A DNA stretch of 64,000 nucleotides from TMED14 sp002378565 (lineage in GTDB: Bacteria > Bacteroidota > Bacteroidia > Flavobacteriales > Schleiferiaceae), in contig OX044356.1 of NCBI GenBank assembly GCA_943846715.1, positions 496,001-560,000 of the forward strand. The letters are read 5' to 3'. The notes beneath the pieces are model-generated. The model ran no database searches. It worked only from the letters and a program-made list of their open reading frames with translations, and was not told where the DNA came from. Below, in pieces: positions 1 through 8,100 of the stretch (the stretch's first letter is position 1; each line of letters opens with the position of its first letter). The translations under genes and the position numbers were made by a program.

Positions 1-1
1 T

Positions 2-964
2 CAGTTGCTAAAATTTTGCCAACTTCATGAGCTGCCCTATGACATCTGTGGCAAATTGGTTGCCGCCACAAATGAACAGGAAGTGGAACGCTTGCATGCC
101 TTGAAGGAGCGAGGTCAGACCAATGGCTTAACCCATCTGACCATCCTGAGTGGGGAGGAAGCCATGGAAATTGAGCCTGAGTTAGCCTGTCTTGCCGCAC
201 TGCATGTCCCGCAAACGGGCATTGTCAATTATGTAAAAGTGACTCAAGCCATGCTCAAAGGAAGCGAAGTCATCACGAAATGCAAGGTGAAGGGCTTGAA
301 GCGGCATCAAGGCGTGACAACGGTGTCAAGCAATTTAGGCACACACCAAGCCCCCAGGGTCATCGTTTGTGCAGGCTTGCAGAGCGACCGATTGGCAGCC
401 ATGGACGGGTTGGATGCGAGAATGCGCATTGTGCCTTTCAGGGGCGATTACTTTGAGCTGAAACCGCAAGCCATTGCGAAGGTTAAGCATTTGATTTACC
501 CCGTTCCTGACCCTCAATTCCCCTTTTTAGGTGTGCATTTCACGCGCATGATCGAAGGGGGTGTTGAGTGTGGGCCCAATGCGGTGTTTTCTATGGCACG
601 TGAAGGCTATGGCAAGCTAGACTTGCACCCCAAGGACTTGTTGGATGCGTTGAGTTGGCGGGGGACCTTGGAGCTTTTTGCCAGACATTGGAACGATGGC
701 CTGAAGGAAATGCATCGCGCATTGTCCAAGGCAGCTTTTTTGAAGGCACTGAATCGCTTGATCCCCTCACTGACAGGTTCTGATATTCAGGCAGCAAGAT
801 CAGGTATCCGCGCACAGGCCTTAGATATCAAGGGTCAGCTGGTAGATGATTTTGTACTCAAGCAGGGCGAAGCTGCCTTTCATGTGCTCAACGCACCTTC
901 ACCTGCAGCCACGAGTTCATTGGCTATAGCTGACGAGATTTTGAATCAGGCTTGGCCTAAATAA
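2..964 (+). CDS. lhgO: L-2-hydroxyglutarate oxidase, 5'-truncated by the window edge
   Basis: This is the C-terminal ~320 residues of an FAD-dependent oxidoreductase of the DAO/LhgO family, which oxidises L-2-hydroxyglutarate to 2-oxoglutarate. The reading frame is open to the first base, so the N-terminal Rossmann FAD-binding segment lies upstream. Family features in the visible part are VPQTGIVNY near the substrate pocket, VIVCAGLQSDRLA (the second FAD contact), RGDYFEL, the VPDPQFPFLGVHFTR stretch typical of LhgO, and the C-terminal NAPSPAATSSLAIA helix. The assignment is strong from these motifs. Its 3' end overlaps the convergent purB by 19 bases and no terminator hairpin is present. Confidence 0.88.
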   Translation, partial: QLLKFCQLHELPYDICGKLVAATNEQEVERLHALKERGQTNGLTHLTILSGEEAMEIEPELACLAALHVPQTGIVNYVKVTQAMLKGSEVITKCKVKGLKRHQGVTTVSSNLGTHQAPRVIVCAGLQSDRLAAMDGLDARMRIVPFRGDYFELKPQAIAKVKHLIYPVPDPQFPFLGVHFTRMIEGGVECGPNAVFSMAREGYGKLDLHPKDLLDALSWRGTLELFARHWNDGLKEMHRALSKAAFLKALNRLIPSLTGSDIQAARSGIRAQALDIKGQLVDDFVLKQGEAAFHVLNAPSPAATSSLAIADEILNQAWPK

Positions 965-2289
965 GTCTCAGGTCTCAAGGCTTTCAATTCTGCCTTCACT
1001 GCATTAGAGACATTCAATCCGTCCACAAAATCAGCCAATGAGGCTTCATTGATTTTGCTGTTGGTTCGGGTCAAGTCTTTCAAGGCTTCATAGGGCTTTG
1101 GAAAGCCTTCTCGTCGCAAGATGGTCTGGATGGCTTCTGCTAGAACAGCCCAATTGTTTTGAAGATCTGCCGCAATGGCTGACTCATTGACAATCAATTT
1201 ATTCATGCCTTTACTCAAGCTCTTCAAAGCAAGCATGGTGTGGCCTAAAGGAACACCTAAGTTGCGAAGAACGGTGGAATCGGTCAAGTCACGCTGCAGA
1301 CGAGAGATGGGAAGTTTTGCAGCTAGGTGCTCCAGAATCGCCGTTGATAAGCCAAGATTTCCTTCAGCATTTTCAAAGTCGATGGGGTTGACTTTGTGTG
1401 GCATGGCGGAGGAACCTACCTCTCCAGCTTTGATCTTTTGCTTGAAATAATCCATGCTGACATAGGTCCAGACATCCCGAGAAAAATCAATCAAAATGCT
1501 GTTGATTCGCTTGATGGCATCGCAGTAGGCTGCCAAATGATCATAATGCTCAATTTGGGTCGTTGGGTAAGAGCGTTTCAACCCCAGAACCCCTTCAATA
1601 AATGCATGACCAAAGGCATGCCAGTTGTGGTTTGGGTAGGCTGCATGGTGTGCATTGAAACCGCCAGTAGCACCACCAAATTTTGCCGCAAAGGGGATGC
1701 TGTTCAAGCTGTCAATCTGTGCATTAAGGCGACTGATAAACACGGCCCATTCCTTCCCTAAACGGGTTGGAGACGCACTTTGACCATGGGTTCTTGCCAG
1801 CAAGGGAATGTCCTTCCAGGCTGCTGCTTGTTGGTTGAAATCGGCAAGCAAGGCCTTCAATCCAGGGGTGAGAACCATAGAATGAAAATCTTTCAAAGAC
1901 AATGGCACGGCTGTGTTGTTGATGTCCTGAGAGGTTAGGCCAAAATGGATGAACTCGGATTGCTTACTTAGGCCAAGCTGATCAAAGGCATTTTTTAAGA
2001 AATACTCCACGGCTTTAACATCGTGGTTGGTCACCTTTTCAATGTCCTTGATGGCTTCTGCATCGGTAGTGCTGAATTCAGTGATCAAGGACCTGAGCTT
2101 TGCAACAAGGGAGTCATCCAAAGGTGGGAGCTGTGGCAAGCCTGCCTCGCTCAAAGCGATGAAGTATTCCACTTCCACCTTAACCCGGTATTTGATCAGG
2201 CCAAATTCAGAAAAGAATGGCGTGAGAGGGGCGGTGGTGCTTTGATAGCGCCCGTCAAGGGGGGATAAGGCGTGCAGTGCGTCAGGCAT
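946..2289 (-). CDS. purB: Adenylosuccinate lyase
   Basis: A 447-residue protein of the fumarase/aspartase superfamily. It cleaves SAICAR and adenylosuccinate, releasing fumarate, in purine synthesis. The signature loop GSSAMPHKVNPIDFENAEGN is present, as are the active-site histidine regions TNHDVKAVEYF and ARTHGQSASPTRLGKE, and FGLTSQDINNTA. Length and motifs fit the long bacterial PurB type. It begins at ATG 2289, five bases after the stop of the HSDR_N-like gene, so the two are probably cotranscribed. Its end runs into the convergent lhgO. Nothing in it looks degraded. Confidence 0.96.
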   Translation of the reverse strand: MPDALHALSPLDGRYQSTTAPLTPFFSEFGLIKYRVKVEVEYFIALSEAGLPQLPPLDDSLVAKLRSLITEFSTTDAEAIKDIEKVTNHDVKAVEYFLKNAFDQLGLSKQSEFIHFGLTSQDINNTAVPLSLKDFHSMVLTPGLKALLADFNQQAAAWKDIPLLARTHGQSASPTRLGKEWAVFISRLNAQIDSLNSIPFAAKFGGATGGFNAHHAAYPNHNWHAFGHAFIEGVLGLKRSYPTTQIEHYDHLAAYCDAIKRINSILIDFSRDVWTYVSMDYFKQKIKAGEVGSSAMPHKVNPIDFENAEGNLGLSTAILEHLAAKLPISRLQRDLTDSTVLRNLGVPLGHTMLALKSLSKGMNKLIVNESAIAADLQNNWAVLAEAIQTILRREGFPKPYEALKDLTRTNSKINEASLADFVDGLNVSNAVKAELKALRPETYLGQA

Positions 2290-2294
2290 GTTTA

Positions 2295-2723
2295 CTATGA
2301 TGCAAAGGATTTGAAATGTGGGATCTTGGCGACATTTTTGCCGTCAGCAGTGAAAATCTTCCAGTCCTTGCCATTGGTAACGACCCCGAAAGGCGCTTGC
2401 AAGGTGAGGTTGTAGCGCATCCATTGATCGGCAGCTTTGGTCCCTAATTTGACGCTGTTAGCCTTGCACTCAACCACCAAAATCAATTGGCCCTCATGGA
2501 AAGCAGCAATGTCAAACCGCTTTTCCTGGTCGCCAACTTTGAAGGATTTCTCAACGGAAATCACCTCAGCTGGGTACCCGTATTCCAACACCAGATGTCT
2601 CAGGGTTGATTGTCGGACCCACTCTTCAGGGGTAGCCTTGACATCTTTTCTTCTGAAAGCATCCCAAAGGGTTGGGCTGAGGGGGTCGACCGCTTTCATG
2701 CTCGAGTGTAACCATTTACGCAT
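2295..2723 (-). CDS. Orphan type I restriction enzyme R-subunit N-terminal domain protein (HSDR_N_2)
   Basis: A 142-residue protein corresponding to the HSDR_N_2-type nuclease domain that forms the N-terminus of type I restriction HsdR subunits, here standing alone. A PD-(D/E)xK-like core can be read: EEWVRQ near residue 36, YPAEVISVEKSFKVG, RFDIAAF (D) and LILVVECKA (E-x-K). The last part, WMRYNLTLQAPFGVVTNGKDWKIF, is the usual end of this domain. No helicase, HsdM or HsdS lies nearby, so it is not a working restriction system; such single-domain proteins are common in Bacteroidota and have no established role. It lies five bases upstream of purB and diverges from the acyltransferase gene. 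Confidence 0.75.
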   Translation of the reverse strand: MRKWLHSSMKAVDPLSPTLWDAFRRKDVKATPEEWVRQSTLRHLVLEYGYPAEVISVEKSFKVGDQEKRFDIAAFHEGQLILVVECKANSVKLGTKAADQWMRYNLTLQAPFGVVTNGKDWKIFTADGKNVAKIPHFKSFAS

Positions 2724-2727
2724 AGTG

Positions 2728-2735
2728 CAAAGGTG
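2728..2735 (-). promoter_or_regulatory. Probable -10 element of the HSDR_N/purB unit
   Basis: On the minus strand this reads CACCTTTG, one mismatch from the Bacteroidota -10 consensus TAnnTTTG. Only four bases separate it from the ATG at 2723, so the transcript would begin at or next to the start codon. It overlaps the GTG start of the divergent acyltransferase gene. Confidence 0.45.
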
Positions 2736-3536
2736 GTGTACTTTAGCCGAATCAAAGGCAAGTTGACATACAAGGATCCATTTGGCAACCCATATTGGGC
2801 AAAAAGGCTGATTATCATGGTCTTCGGTGCCGTTGCATGGTACCGACTAAACAAAATGAATCGCTTGAAGGTGACGGGTGCGGAGCACCTTGTAGGGCTT
2901 GATGATCACAATGTGCTTTTTGTGAGCAATCATCAGACCTATTTCATGGATGTTTCTGCCATGTACCTGTCGCTCTGCCATACACGCCGTGGCCACGTGA
3001 ACCAGACCCATAAAATCGGTCCCATCGCTAGACCAGTCACCAACTTGTACTACATCGCGGCAAAGGAAACCATGAAGTCTGGCTTGCTGCCAAGGGCTCT
3101 TGCCTTGTCGGGTTCTGTGAGCATTGATCGCACCTGGCGCGAAGCGGGCAAAGCCATTCAACGCGGAGTCAACTCTGGTGATTTGAACAGCATCAGAACG
3201 GCCATCAAGGATGGATGGGTCATCACCTTTCCCCAAGGGACAACCAAGCCTTTCGCTCCTGGTCGACGCGGCACGGCCCACCTGATTAAGGAGCTTCAGC
3301 CAGTGGTTATACCTGTTGTGATCAATGGTTTTCGTCGAGCTTTTGATAAAAAAGGGCTTCGAAGCAAGAAGCGTGGGGTTGCGCTACGCATGAATTTCAA
3401 AGCGCCTCTGGTTTATGACGCCACATGTGACACGCAGGAGCTCATGGATCGCATCATGGATGCGATTGAACAAAGCCCCAAATACCAGCGTCCTTTTCGT
3501 AAATTTGAGCCTGATTCAACAAGACATACCTCATGA
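2733..3536 (+). CDS. 1-acyl-sn-glycerol-3-phosphate acyltransferase family protein (PlsC-like)
   Basis: A 267-residue membrane-associated acyltransferase of the PlsC/LPLAT family, which transfers fatty acyl chains to lysophosphatidic acid or a related acceptor. The catalytic NHxxxxD box is NHQTYFMD (about residues 66-73). SVSIDR and FPQGTTKP follow as blocks II and III (E to Q in the usual FPEGT), and VVIPVVINGF is block IV. A hydrophobic segment near residues 26-38 probably anchors it in the membrane. The start is GTG at 2733 or the adjacent GTG at 2736; the next ATG would remove the anchor. The end overlaps the next gene by ATGA. The Q in block III is unusual for glycerolipid enzymes, so a different acyl acceptor is possible. 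Confidence 0.82.
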   Translation: MVYFSRIKGKLTYKDPFGNPYWAKRLIIMVFGAVAWYRLNKMNRLKVTGAEHLVGLDDHNVLFVSNHQTYFMDVSAMYLSLCHTRRGHVNQTHKIGPIARPVTNLYYIAAKETMKSGLLPRALALSGSVSIDRTWREAGKAIQRGVNSGDLNSIRTAIKDGWVITFPQGTTKPFAPGRRGTAHLIKELQPVVIPVVINGFRRAFDKKGLRSKKRGVALRMNFKAPLVYDATCDTQELMDRIMDAIEQSPKYQRPFRKFEPDSTRHTS

Positions 3537-4315
3537 AGTACTTCTTTTCCCTTTCGTTGATTGCCATTGTTATCGTGGCCTGCAACACGACCATTGTACC
3601 CGTAGACCAAGAACCAGAGGATCGCAACGTCGTTCTGCGCCATTTCTTTTACTACGGTAACGGGTTGGCAGATACCACCACGCGTTTCGAGATGGGCAAT
3701 GCAGAGGTGAAGTTCAGGGAAGTAGCATTGGTTTTCGGTAGCTATTATTTCACCGATCACTTGGGTGATACCCTGATGCCTGATTTTTCTGACAGCATCA
3801 ATCCCCCCATTTTTGATCCTGTTGTGAGCTCCATTGTTCATGGCACAGATGTCTTGCTTTTTTCCATGCCTAAAGGCACTTACTCAGGTGACCATCATTT
3901 CCGTATGGGGCTTGATAGCGCACAAGATTCCAAGGGCCCCGGGGCTTATGGTAGCGAGCATGACCTAGCCATTGCGGACATCTACCGCGGTGAAAATGAT
4001 GGCTACAATGGGATGTTGATCCAAGGGTTGTACAGGGATGTCTCCGACACCGTCAACCTAGCGCCATACTTGCCCTTCACCTACCGGATCCCCGCACAGG
4101 GCATGATGGATGATTGGAGCAAGCAGATGATGTTCAATATCACCTCAGAGGTCAAGCTCAACATGAATGTGGTGGTTCGCTTGGACTCCGTGCTTCGAGG
4201 ATTTGATCCGCTGGTGGTAGATGACATCATGGGTGGCAATGTGGACGTGCTGGATGAGGTCTTATCAGACCTTTTACACACCCAATTGCTCGACTCCTAC
4301 AAGATTCAGATCTAA
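3533..4315 (+). CDS. MbnP-like lipoprotein
   Basis: A 260-residue lipoprotein. The signal peptide ends in a lipobox (IVIVAC), so the mature chain starts at Cys17. The body resembles the MbnP-like family found in Bacteroidota beside MbnH/MauG-type di-haem proteins: an N-terminal beta-sandwich strand, LGDTLMPDFSDS, and FRMGLDSAQDSKG followed by a GAYGSEHDLA region. No MbnH-like partner lies beside it here. It starts within the stop of the acyltransferase gene (ATGA overlap) and is followed after 11 bases by mpl, so it sits in an operon with envelope genes. A role in copper or tryptophan-derived chemistry is known only for other members; here the function is open. Confidence 0.6.
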   Translation: MKYFFSLSLIAIVIVACNTTIVPVDQEPEDRNVVLRHFFYYGNGLADTTTRFEMGNAEVKFREVALVFGSYYFTDHLGDTLMPDFSDSINPPIFDPVVSSIVHGTDVLLFSMPKGTYSGDHHFRMGLDSAQDSKGPGAYGSEHDLAIADIYRGENDGYNGMLIQGLYRDVSDTVNLAPYLPFTYRIPAQGMMDDWSKQMMFNITSEVKLNMNVVVRLDSVLRGFDPLVVDDIMGGNVDVLDEVLSDLLHTQLLDSYKIQI

Positions 4316-4326
4316 AAGCATCACTG

Positions 4327-5682
4327 ATGCGGGTGCATTTCATCGCCATAGGTGGCAGCGCCATGCATAGCTTGGCATTGGCCTTGCAGCGCCGTGGCGA
4401 CAAGGTCACGGGCAGCGATGATGCCATATTTGAGCCGTCAAAAAGCCGATTGGCTGATGCAGGTTTGTTGCCAGACCGCATGGGCTGGGATGCCAATCGA
4501 GTGACAGCTGACATTGATGGTGTTGTGCTTGGCATGCATGCCAGGGGAAATAACCCAGAGCTGATCAAAGCTCAGTCATTGGGCATTCAAATCTGGTCCT
4601 ACCCAGAGTTTCTCTACCAAGTTACCCAAGATAAAACCCGGGTAGTTATTGGAGGAAGCCATGGCAAGACCACAACAACTGCCATGTTGCTTCATGTCCT
4701 CAACCACTCTGAGGTGGCCTGTGATTACATGGTGGGCGCAAACCTGCCCATGTTGGACCACTCAGTTAACCTGACTGAAGCCAATGAATTTGCTTTGTTT
4801 GAGGGTGATGAATACTTGTCGTCGCCCATTGATTCTAGACCCAAGTTTCACCTCTACCAAGCCAATGTTGCCCTCCTTACGGGGATGGAATGGGACCATG
4901 TGAATGTTTTCCCCACAGAGGCTTCCTATGAACAGGCCTTTGCGGACTTTTTGCTCAGCATGACAGTTGGTGGTGCGTTGGTGTACAATGCAGAGGATGT
5001 ACCCATGGCACAGTTGATTGAAGCAGACAAGTCTAACATCAAAAAATTCCCTTACCACACACCACCTTACCGCATTGACAATGGCCAGTGGATTTGGGAA
5101 AGCGAGCTGGGTGATGTGCCATTGATGTTCATGGGTCGTCACAACTTAAGCAATGCTGAAGGTGCGCGTTGGTTAGCCCTGGAAATGGGTGTGCAAGAGG
5201 CAGAATTTTATGAAGCCATTGCCTCATTCGAGGGTGCTCAGCAACGCTTAGAGAAGTTGGCAGAGGCCAACCGGGTTTTGTATTTGGACTTTGCCCATGC
5301 GCCGAGCAAGGTGCGGGCAACAGTGCAGGCTTACAAGGCTCAATTCAGTGATCGACCCATCTGGGCGGTGCTGGAGTTGCACACATTCAGTAGCTTGAAC
5401 GCGGATTACATCACCCGTTACGCAGAGAGCATGGACGGTTTAGCAGAGGCCAAGGTTTTCTTTGATCCGGAGGCCGTCAAGCACAAGCAGTTGCCTGCAC
5501 TGGACCCCGAGCAGGTGAAGGCTGCATTTGGCCATTCAGTGACGGTTTACACCAACTCAAAAGCTTTGAGAGAGGCCATGGACGATGCCCCAGACAATGC
5601 GGCCTGTTTGATGATGTCTTCAGGAGATATGGGTGGTTGGGATGTCCGTGAATGGGCCCCTGCCTGGTGTGAGGAAGCTTAA
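4327..5682 (+). CDS. mpl: UDP-N-acetylmuramate:L-alanyl-gamma-D-glutamyl-meso-diaminopimelate ligase
   Basis: A 451-residue Mur-ligase family protein. Mpl attaches recycled murein tripeptide to UDP-MurNAc in peptidoglycan recycling. The N-terminal Rossmann segment is HFIAIGGSAMHSLA, where MurC has GIGG. The ATP-binding P-loop is GGSHGKTTTTAML (about residues 112-124), followed by EGDEYLSS and the LTGMEWDHVNVF block. C-terminal FEGAQQRLEKL and LDFAHAPSKVRATVQA match Mpl rather than MurC. It is the last gene of the plsC-like/lipoprotein/mpl unit. Its 3' end overlaps the convergent outer-membrane gene by four bases. Confidence 0.9.
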   Translation: MRVHFIAIGGSAMHSLALALQRRGDKVTGSDDAIFEPSKSRLADAGLLPDRMGWDANRVTADIDGVVLGMHARGNNPELIKAQSLGIQIWSYPEFLYQVTQDKTRVVIGGSHGKTTTTAMLLHVLNHSEVACDYMVGANLPMLDHSVNLTEANEFALFEGDEYLSSPIDSRPKFHLYQANVALLTGMEWDHVNVFPTEASYEQAFADFLLSMTVGGALVYNAEDVPMAQLIEADKSNIKKFPYHTPPYRIDNGQWIWESELGDVPLMFMGRHNLSNAEGARWLALEMGVQEAEFYEAIASFEGAQQRLEKLAEANRVLYLDFAHAPSKVRATVQAYKAQFSDRPIWAVLELHTFSSLNADYITRYAESMDGLAEAKVFFDPEAVKHKQLPALDPEQVKAAFGHSVTVYTNSKALREAMDDAPDNAACLMMSSGDMGGWDVREWAPAWCEEA

Positions 5683-6257
5683 TGCTTATTTTTCAGCGCT
5701 AAACCTAGCATCCAGCCTGTTCGAATCTGTTGGTGGTATTGATCGATGCCAGTGTGGTTGCTAAGGATGATTGCCCAATTTTTTTTGTTGAGCTCTGCTC
5801 GGATACCAATCCAAGGCTCAAGGCCACTCTTGCTATCCCAAGGGGGCCAAATCAGTAAGTTGGTCATGGTGGTCGTGGTTCCATAAGCTAAACCCGACCA
5901 AGCATGAAGGTTCCACGGCGATTCTTCGGGAAATAAATGGCCGCTGATGTAGAGTCCTGAGCCGTACCAGCTGTCCATGTAATGCAAATCTGGCTCAGTG
6001 ACGGAATTGTAGGAATGGCCACTAATGGTGGTAAACCCTAATGCCCAATGAGGGTGCAGTTGAAGTTCAGCTCGGAGGCTTTGCATGGATCCCCATTGTT
6101 TTTGGTCGGCTAAGCTGTAGCTGCCCCATTCCGCTGCAATGGTCAATGAGCTGTCAACTCGTTGGCAGGCTTCCTTGAGGACTTGCAGGCCCTGTGCCTG
6201 GACAGAGGACAAGCTAATGAGGCTGGTTATTGCGATACAGATGGCGTGATGTTTCAT
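5679..6257 (-). CDS. Predicted outer-membrane or periplasmic protein, unknown function
   Basis: A 192-residue protein with a cleavable signal peptide (MKHHAICIAITSLISLSSVQAQ, cut after about residue 22). Alternating hydrophobic strands rich in W and Y follow (EWGSYSLADQKQWGS, HPHWALGFTTISG, WNLHAWSGLAYG, LEPWIGIRAELNKKNWAII), the pattern of a small beta-barrel resembling PorT/OmpW-like proteins. I do not recognise the family. It is the last gene of the pyrR-pyrB-STAS unit, one base after the STAS gene, and its 3' end overlaps mpl by four bases. Confidence 0.6.
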   Translation of the reverse strand: MKHHAICIAITSLISLSSVQAQGLQVLKEACQRVDSSLTIAAEWGSYSLADQKQWGSMQSLRAELQLHPHWALGFTTISGHSYNSVTEPDLHYMDSWYGSGLYISGHLFPEESPWNLHAWSGLAYGTTTTMTNLLIWPPWDSKSGLEPWIGIRAELNKKNWAIILSNHTGIDQYHQQIRTGWMLGLALKNKH

Positions 6258-6258
6258 G

Positions 6259-6597
6259 TCATTCAGCCATCAATTGCCGTTCCATGTCTTCCATTTCAAA
6301 CCAGTCAATGGCTTCAGTCATGCTCGGGACGACGGCCATGTCTTCATCGAATTGCCCCAGCTGCTCAAGGGCGACCAGAATGATGAAGCTTTGATTGGCG
6401 CCCATGGCCTTGCCTTGGAGGTTTTGCAGTGTGTCAATGCTTGCAATGGCATTGCAGGCAGATAGGTCAAGTATTACATGCGTGCCTTCTTCAGCGTCAA
6501 GTAGCTCTTTCAAGCCGTCAAAGTCGCTCTGTGACCAAGACGTTTCGCTGTGTTCAATCAGGAGGTAGTCGTTGTCTTTGTTGAGGTTCAGGCTCAT
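6259..6597 (-). CDS. STAS-domain-like protein
   Basis: A 112-residue cytoplasmic protein with the alternating beta-alpha pattern of STAS/anti-sigma-antagonist folds: LLIEHSETSW, THVILDLSACNAIASIDTLQNLQG, FIILVALEQLGQF, MAVVPSMTEAIDWFEME. The Ser usually phosphorylated in SpoIIAA-type proteins is not clearly placed; SIDTLQ lies in the expected loop. Small STAS-like proteins of this kind are widespread in Bacteroidota. It starts inside the pyrB stop (ATGA overlap), so the two are translationally coupled. The partner and pathway are unknown. Confidence 0.6.
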   Translation of the reverse strand: MSLNLNKDNDYLLIEHSETSWSQSDFDGLKELLDAEEGTHVILDLSACNAIASIDTLQNLQGKAMGANQSFIILVALEQLGQFDEDMAVVPSMTEAIDWFEMEDMERQLMAE

Positions 6598-7538
6598 GTG
6601 TTGTGGTCTGTTTGTGAGGCAAGTAAGTACAGCACTGCCATGCGAACAGCAACACCATTTTCTACTTGGTCAAGGATGATTGCATGCTTGGAGTCCGCGA
6701 CCTCAGAGGTCAATTCAACGCCTCGGTTGATGGGGCCAGGGTGCATGATCAAGGGAATCTTGTCTAGGGCTTTCAATCGGTCCATGTTGACGCCGTATTG
6801 CATCCGGTATTCTCTGATGGAAGGGAAGTAGGCCTTGTCCATGCGCTCGTGCTGAACTCGCAACATGTTGGCTACATCAGCCCATGCTAAGGCTTCATCT
6901 AGGTTGTGAATCACATGGACACCCAGGTGATGAATCTGCTTAGGGATCAAGGTGGTAGGCCCGCAAACGGCAACTTCTGCACCCAGTTTTTTCAGGCAAT
7001 AGATGTTGCTTAGCGCGACACGGGAATGGTTGATGTCACCGACAATGACAACTTTCTTTCCTTGGAGATCACCAATCTTACTTTGCATGGAGTATGCGTC
7101 AAGCAAGGCTTGGGTAGGGTGTTCATGGGTGCCATCACCTGCATTGACTATGCGTGCGTCAACGCGCTGACTGAGGAATTGTGCGGCACCAGGCTCTGCA
7201 TGGCGCATGACCACAACATCAACCTTCATGGCCAGTATGTTGTTTACCGTGTCGACCAGGGTTTCACCTTTGCCAACGGATGAATTGGCAGCAGAAAAAT
7301 TGATGACATCAGCAGAGAGACGTTTTTCAGCCAACTCAAAGCTCAAACGTGTCCTTGTTGAATTCTCAAAAAACAGATTGGCAATGGTGATGTCACGGAG
7401 TGATGGCACTTTTTTGATGGGGCGGTTGATGACCTCCTTGAATTTCCCCGACCAATGCATGATGAGTTGGATGTCTTCCTTTGTCAAGTCCTTGATCCCT
7501 ATCAAGTGCTTGCAGCTTAGCGTGTGATCATTGACCAT
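6594..7538 (-). CDS. pyrB: Aspartate carbamoyltransferase catalytic subunit
   Basis: A 314-residue ATCase, which condenses carbamoyl phosphate with aspartate in pyrimidine synthesis. The carbamoyl-phosphate loop is FFENSTRTRLSFELA, the mobile loop SSVGKGETLVDTVNNI, the histidine region NAGDGTHEHPTQALLDAY and the aspartate-binding part MHPGPINRGVEL. The start is ATG 7538: the frame is open a further 80 codons upstream, but that segment lies inside pyrR and has no ATCase similarity. It overlaps pyrR by 11 bases. No regulatory subunit (pyrI) is adjacent, as expected for a PyrR-linked enzyme. Confidence 0.95.
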   Translation of the reverse strand: MVNDHTLSCKHLIGIKDLTKEDIQLIMHWSGKFKEVINRPIKKVPSLRDITIANLFFENSTRTRLSFELAEKRLSADVINFSAANSSVGKGETLVDTVNNILAMKVDVVVMRHAEPGAAQFLSQRVDARIVNAGDGTHEHPTQALLDAYSMQSKIGDLQGKKVVIVGDINHSRVALSNIYCLKKLGAEVAVCGPTTLIPKQIHHLGVHVIHNLDEALAWADVANMLRVQHERMDKAYFPSIREYRMQYGVNMDRLKALDKIPLIMHPGPINRGVELTSEVADSKHAIILDQVENGVAVRMAVLYLLASQTDHNT

Positions 7539-8079
7539 GTTCAGGGGTTTCAATGATGACACGTTGCAGTTGGTCTTGTTTGTTCCAAATGACGGATACC
7601 CGCTCCTCGTCGATGGCATCCACTCGCTGACCTGTGTAGGTTGGTTGAATGGGTAGTTCGCGAGAAAACCTTCGATCAATGAGCACACAGAGTTCAATGA
7701 GAGACGGCCTACCATAGGGCTGAATGGCATCCAATGCGGCTCGAATGCTTCTGCCGGTGTATAGGACATCGTCAACAAAAATGACCCGCTTGCCTTCGAT
7801 CAGTAGGTCCATATTATTGGGGTTGGCGGCCAGGGGCTCATCCCGTCGCCTGAAGTCATCCCTATGGAAGGTGATATCCATCTCACCCACCGCGATGGGT
7901 TCAGTCTGGTAGTCAGCTTCCAACGCATTGGCTAACAGCCTTGCCAGTGCGATGCCTCGTGGTTGCAATCCGACTATGACGGATTGGGACCATGGGTGGT
8001 GTCTTTCGTGGAGTTGGCAAACAAGGCGCTTCAGCGTCAAATTGCATGCTTCCTTGTTAAGTAGTGTCTTGGTCATCAT
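7528..8079 (-). CDS. pyrR: PyrR bifunctional regulator/uracil phosphoribosyltransferase family protein
   Basis: A protein of about 183 residues of the type I phosphoribosyltransferase fold. The PRPP-binding motif is VIFVDDVLYTGRSIRAALDAI, preceded by VGLQPRGIALA and IAVGEMDITFHRDD. PyrR proteins of Gram-positives bind pyr mRNA. In Bacteroidota the same family sits before pyrB, and its RNA target is unclear; I see no pyr attenuator in front of it. ATG 8079 (or the next ATG at 8076) is preferred to the TTG at 8091, because the TTG lies within two bases of a -10-like element. It overlaps pyrB by 11 bases. Confidence 0.9.
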   Translation of the reverse strand: MMTKTLLNKEACNLTLKRLVCQLHERHHPWSQSVIVGLQPRGIALARLLANALEADYQTEPIAVGEMDITFHRDDFRRRDEPLAANPNNMDLLIEGKRVIFVDDVLYTGRSIRAALDAIQPYGRPSLIELCVLIDRRFSRELPIQPTYTGQRVDAIDEERVSVIWNKQDQLQRVIIETPEHGQ

Positions 8080-8088
8080 ACCAAAGCA

Positions 8089-8096
8089 CAAAATTA
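8089..8096 (-). promoter_or_regulatory. -10 element of the pyrR operon
   Basis: The minus strand reads TAATTTTG, a full match to TAnnTTTG, nine bases before ATG 8079. It sits between the rho stop codon and pyrR. This predicts a leader of only a few bases. Confidence 0.55.
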
Positions 8097-8100
8097 ATAC

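Noticed and set aside
2295..2723. Restriction-modification locus
   Set aside because: Only the HSDR_N-type domain is present; no helicase, methylase or specificity gene lies within the window.
7539..7778. 80-codon upstream extension of pyrB
   Set aside because: It lies within pyrR in another frame and is not similar to ATCase; ATG 7538 gives the standard length.
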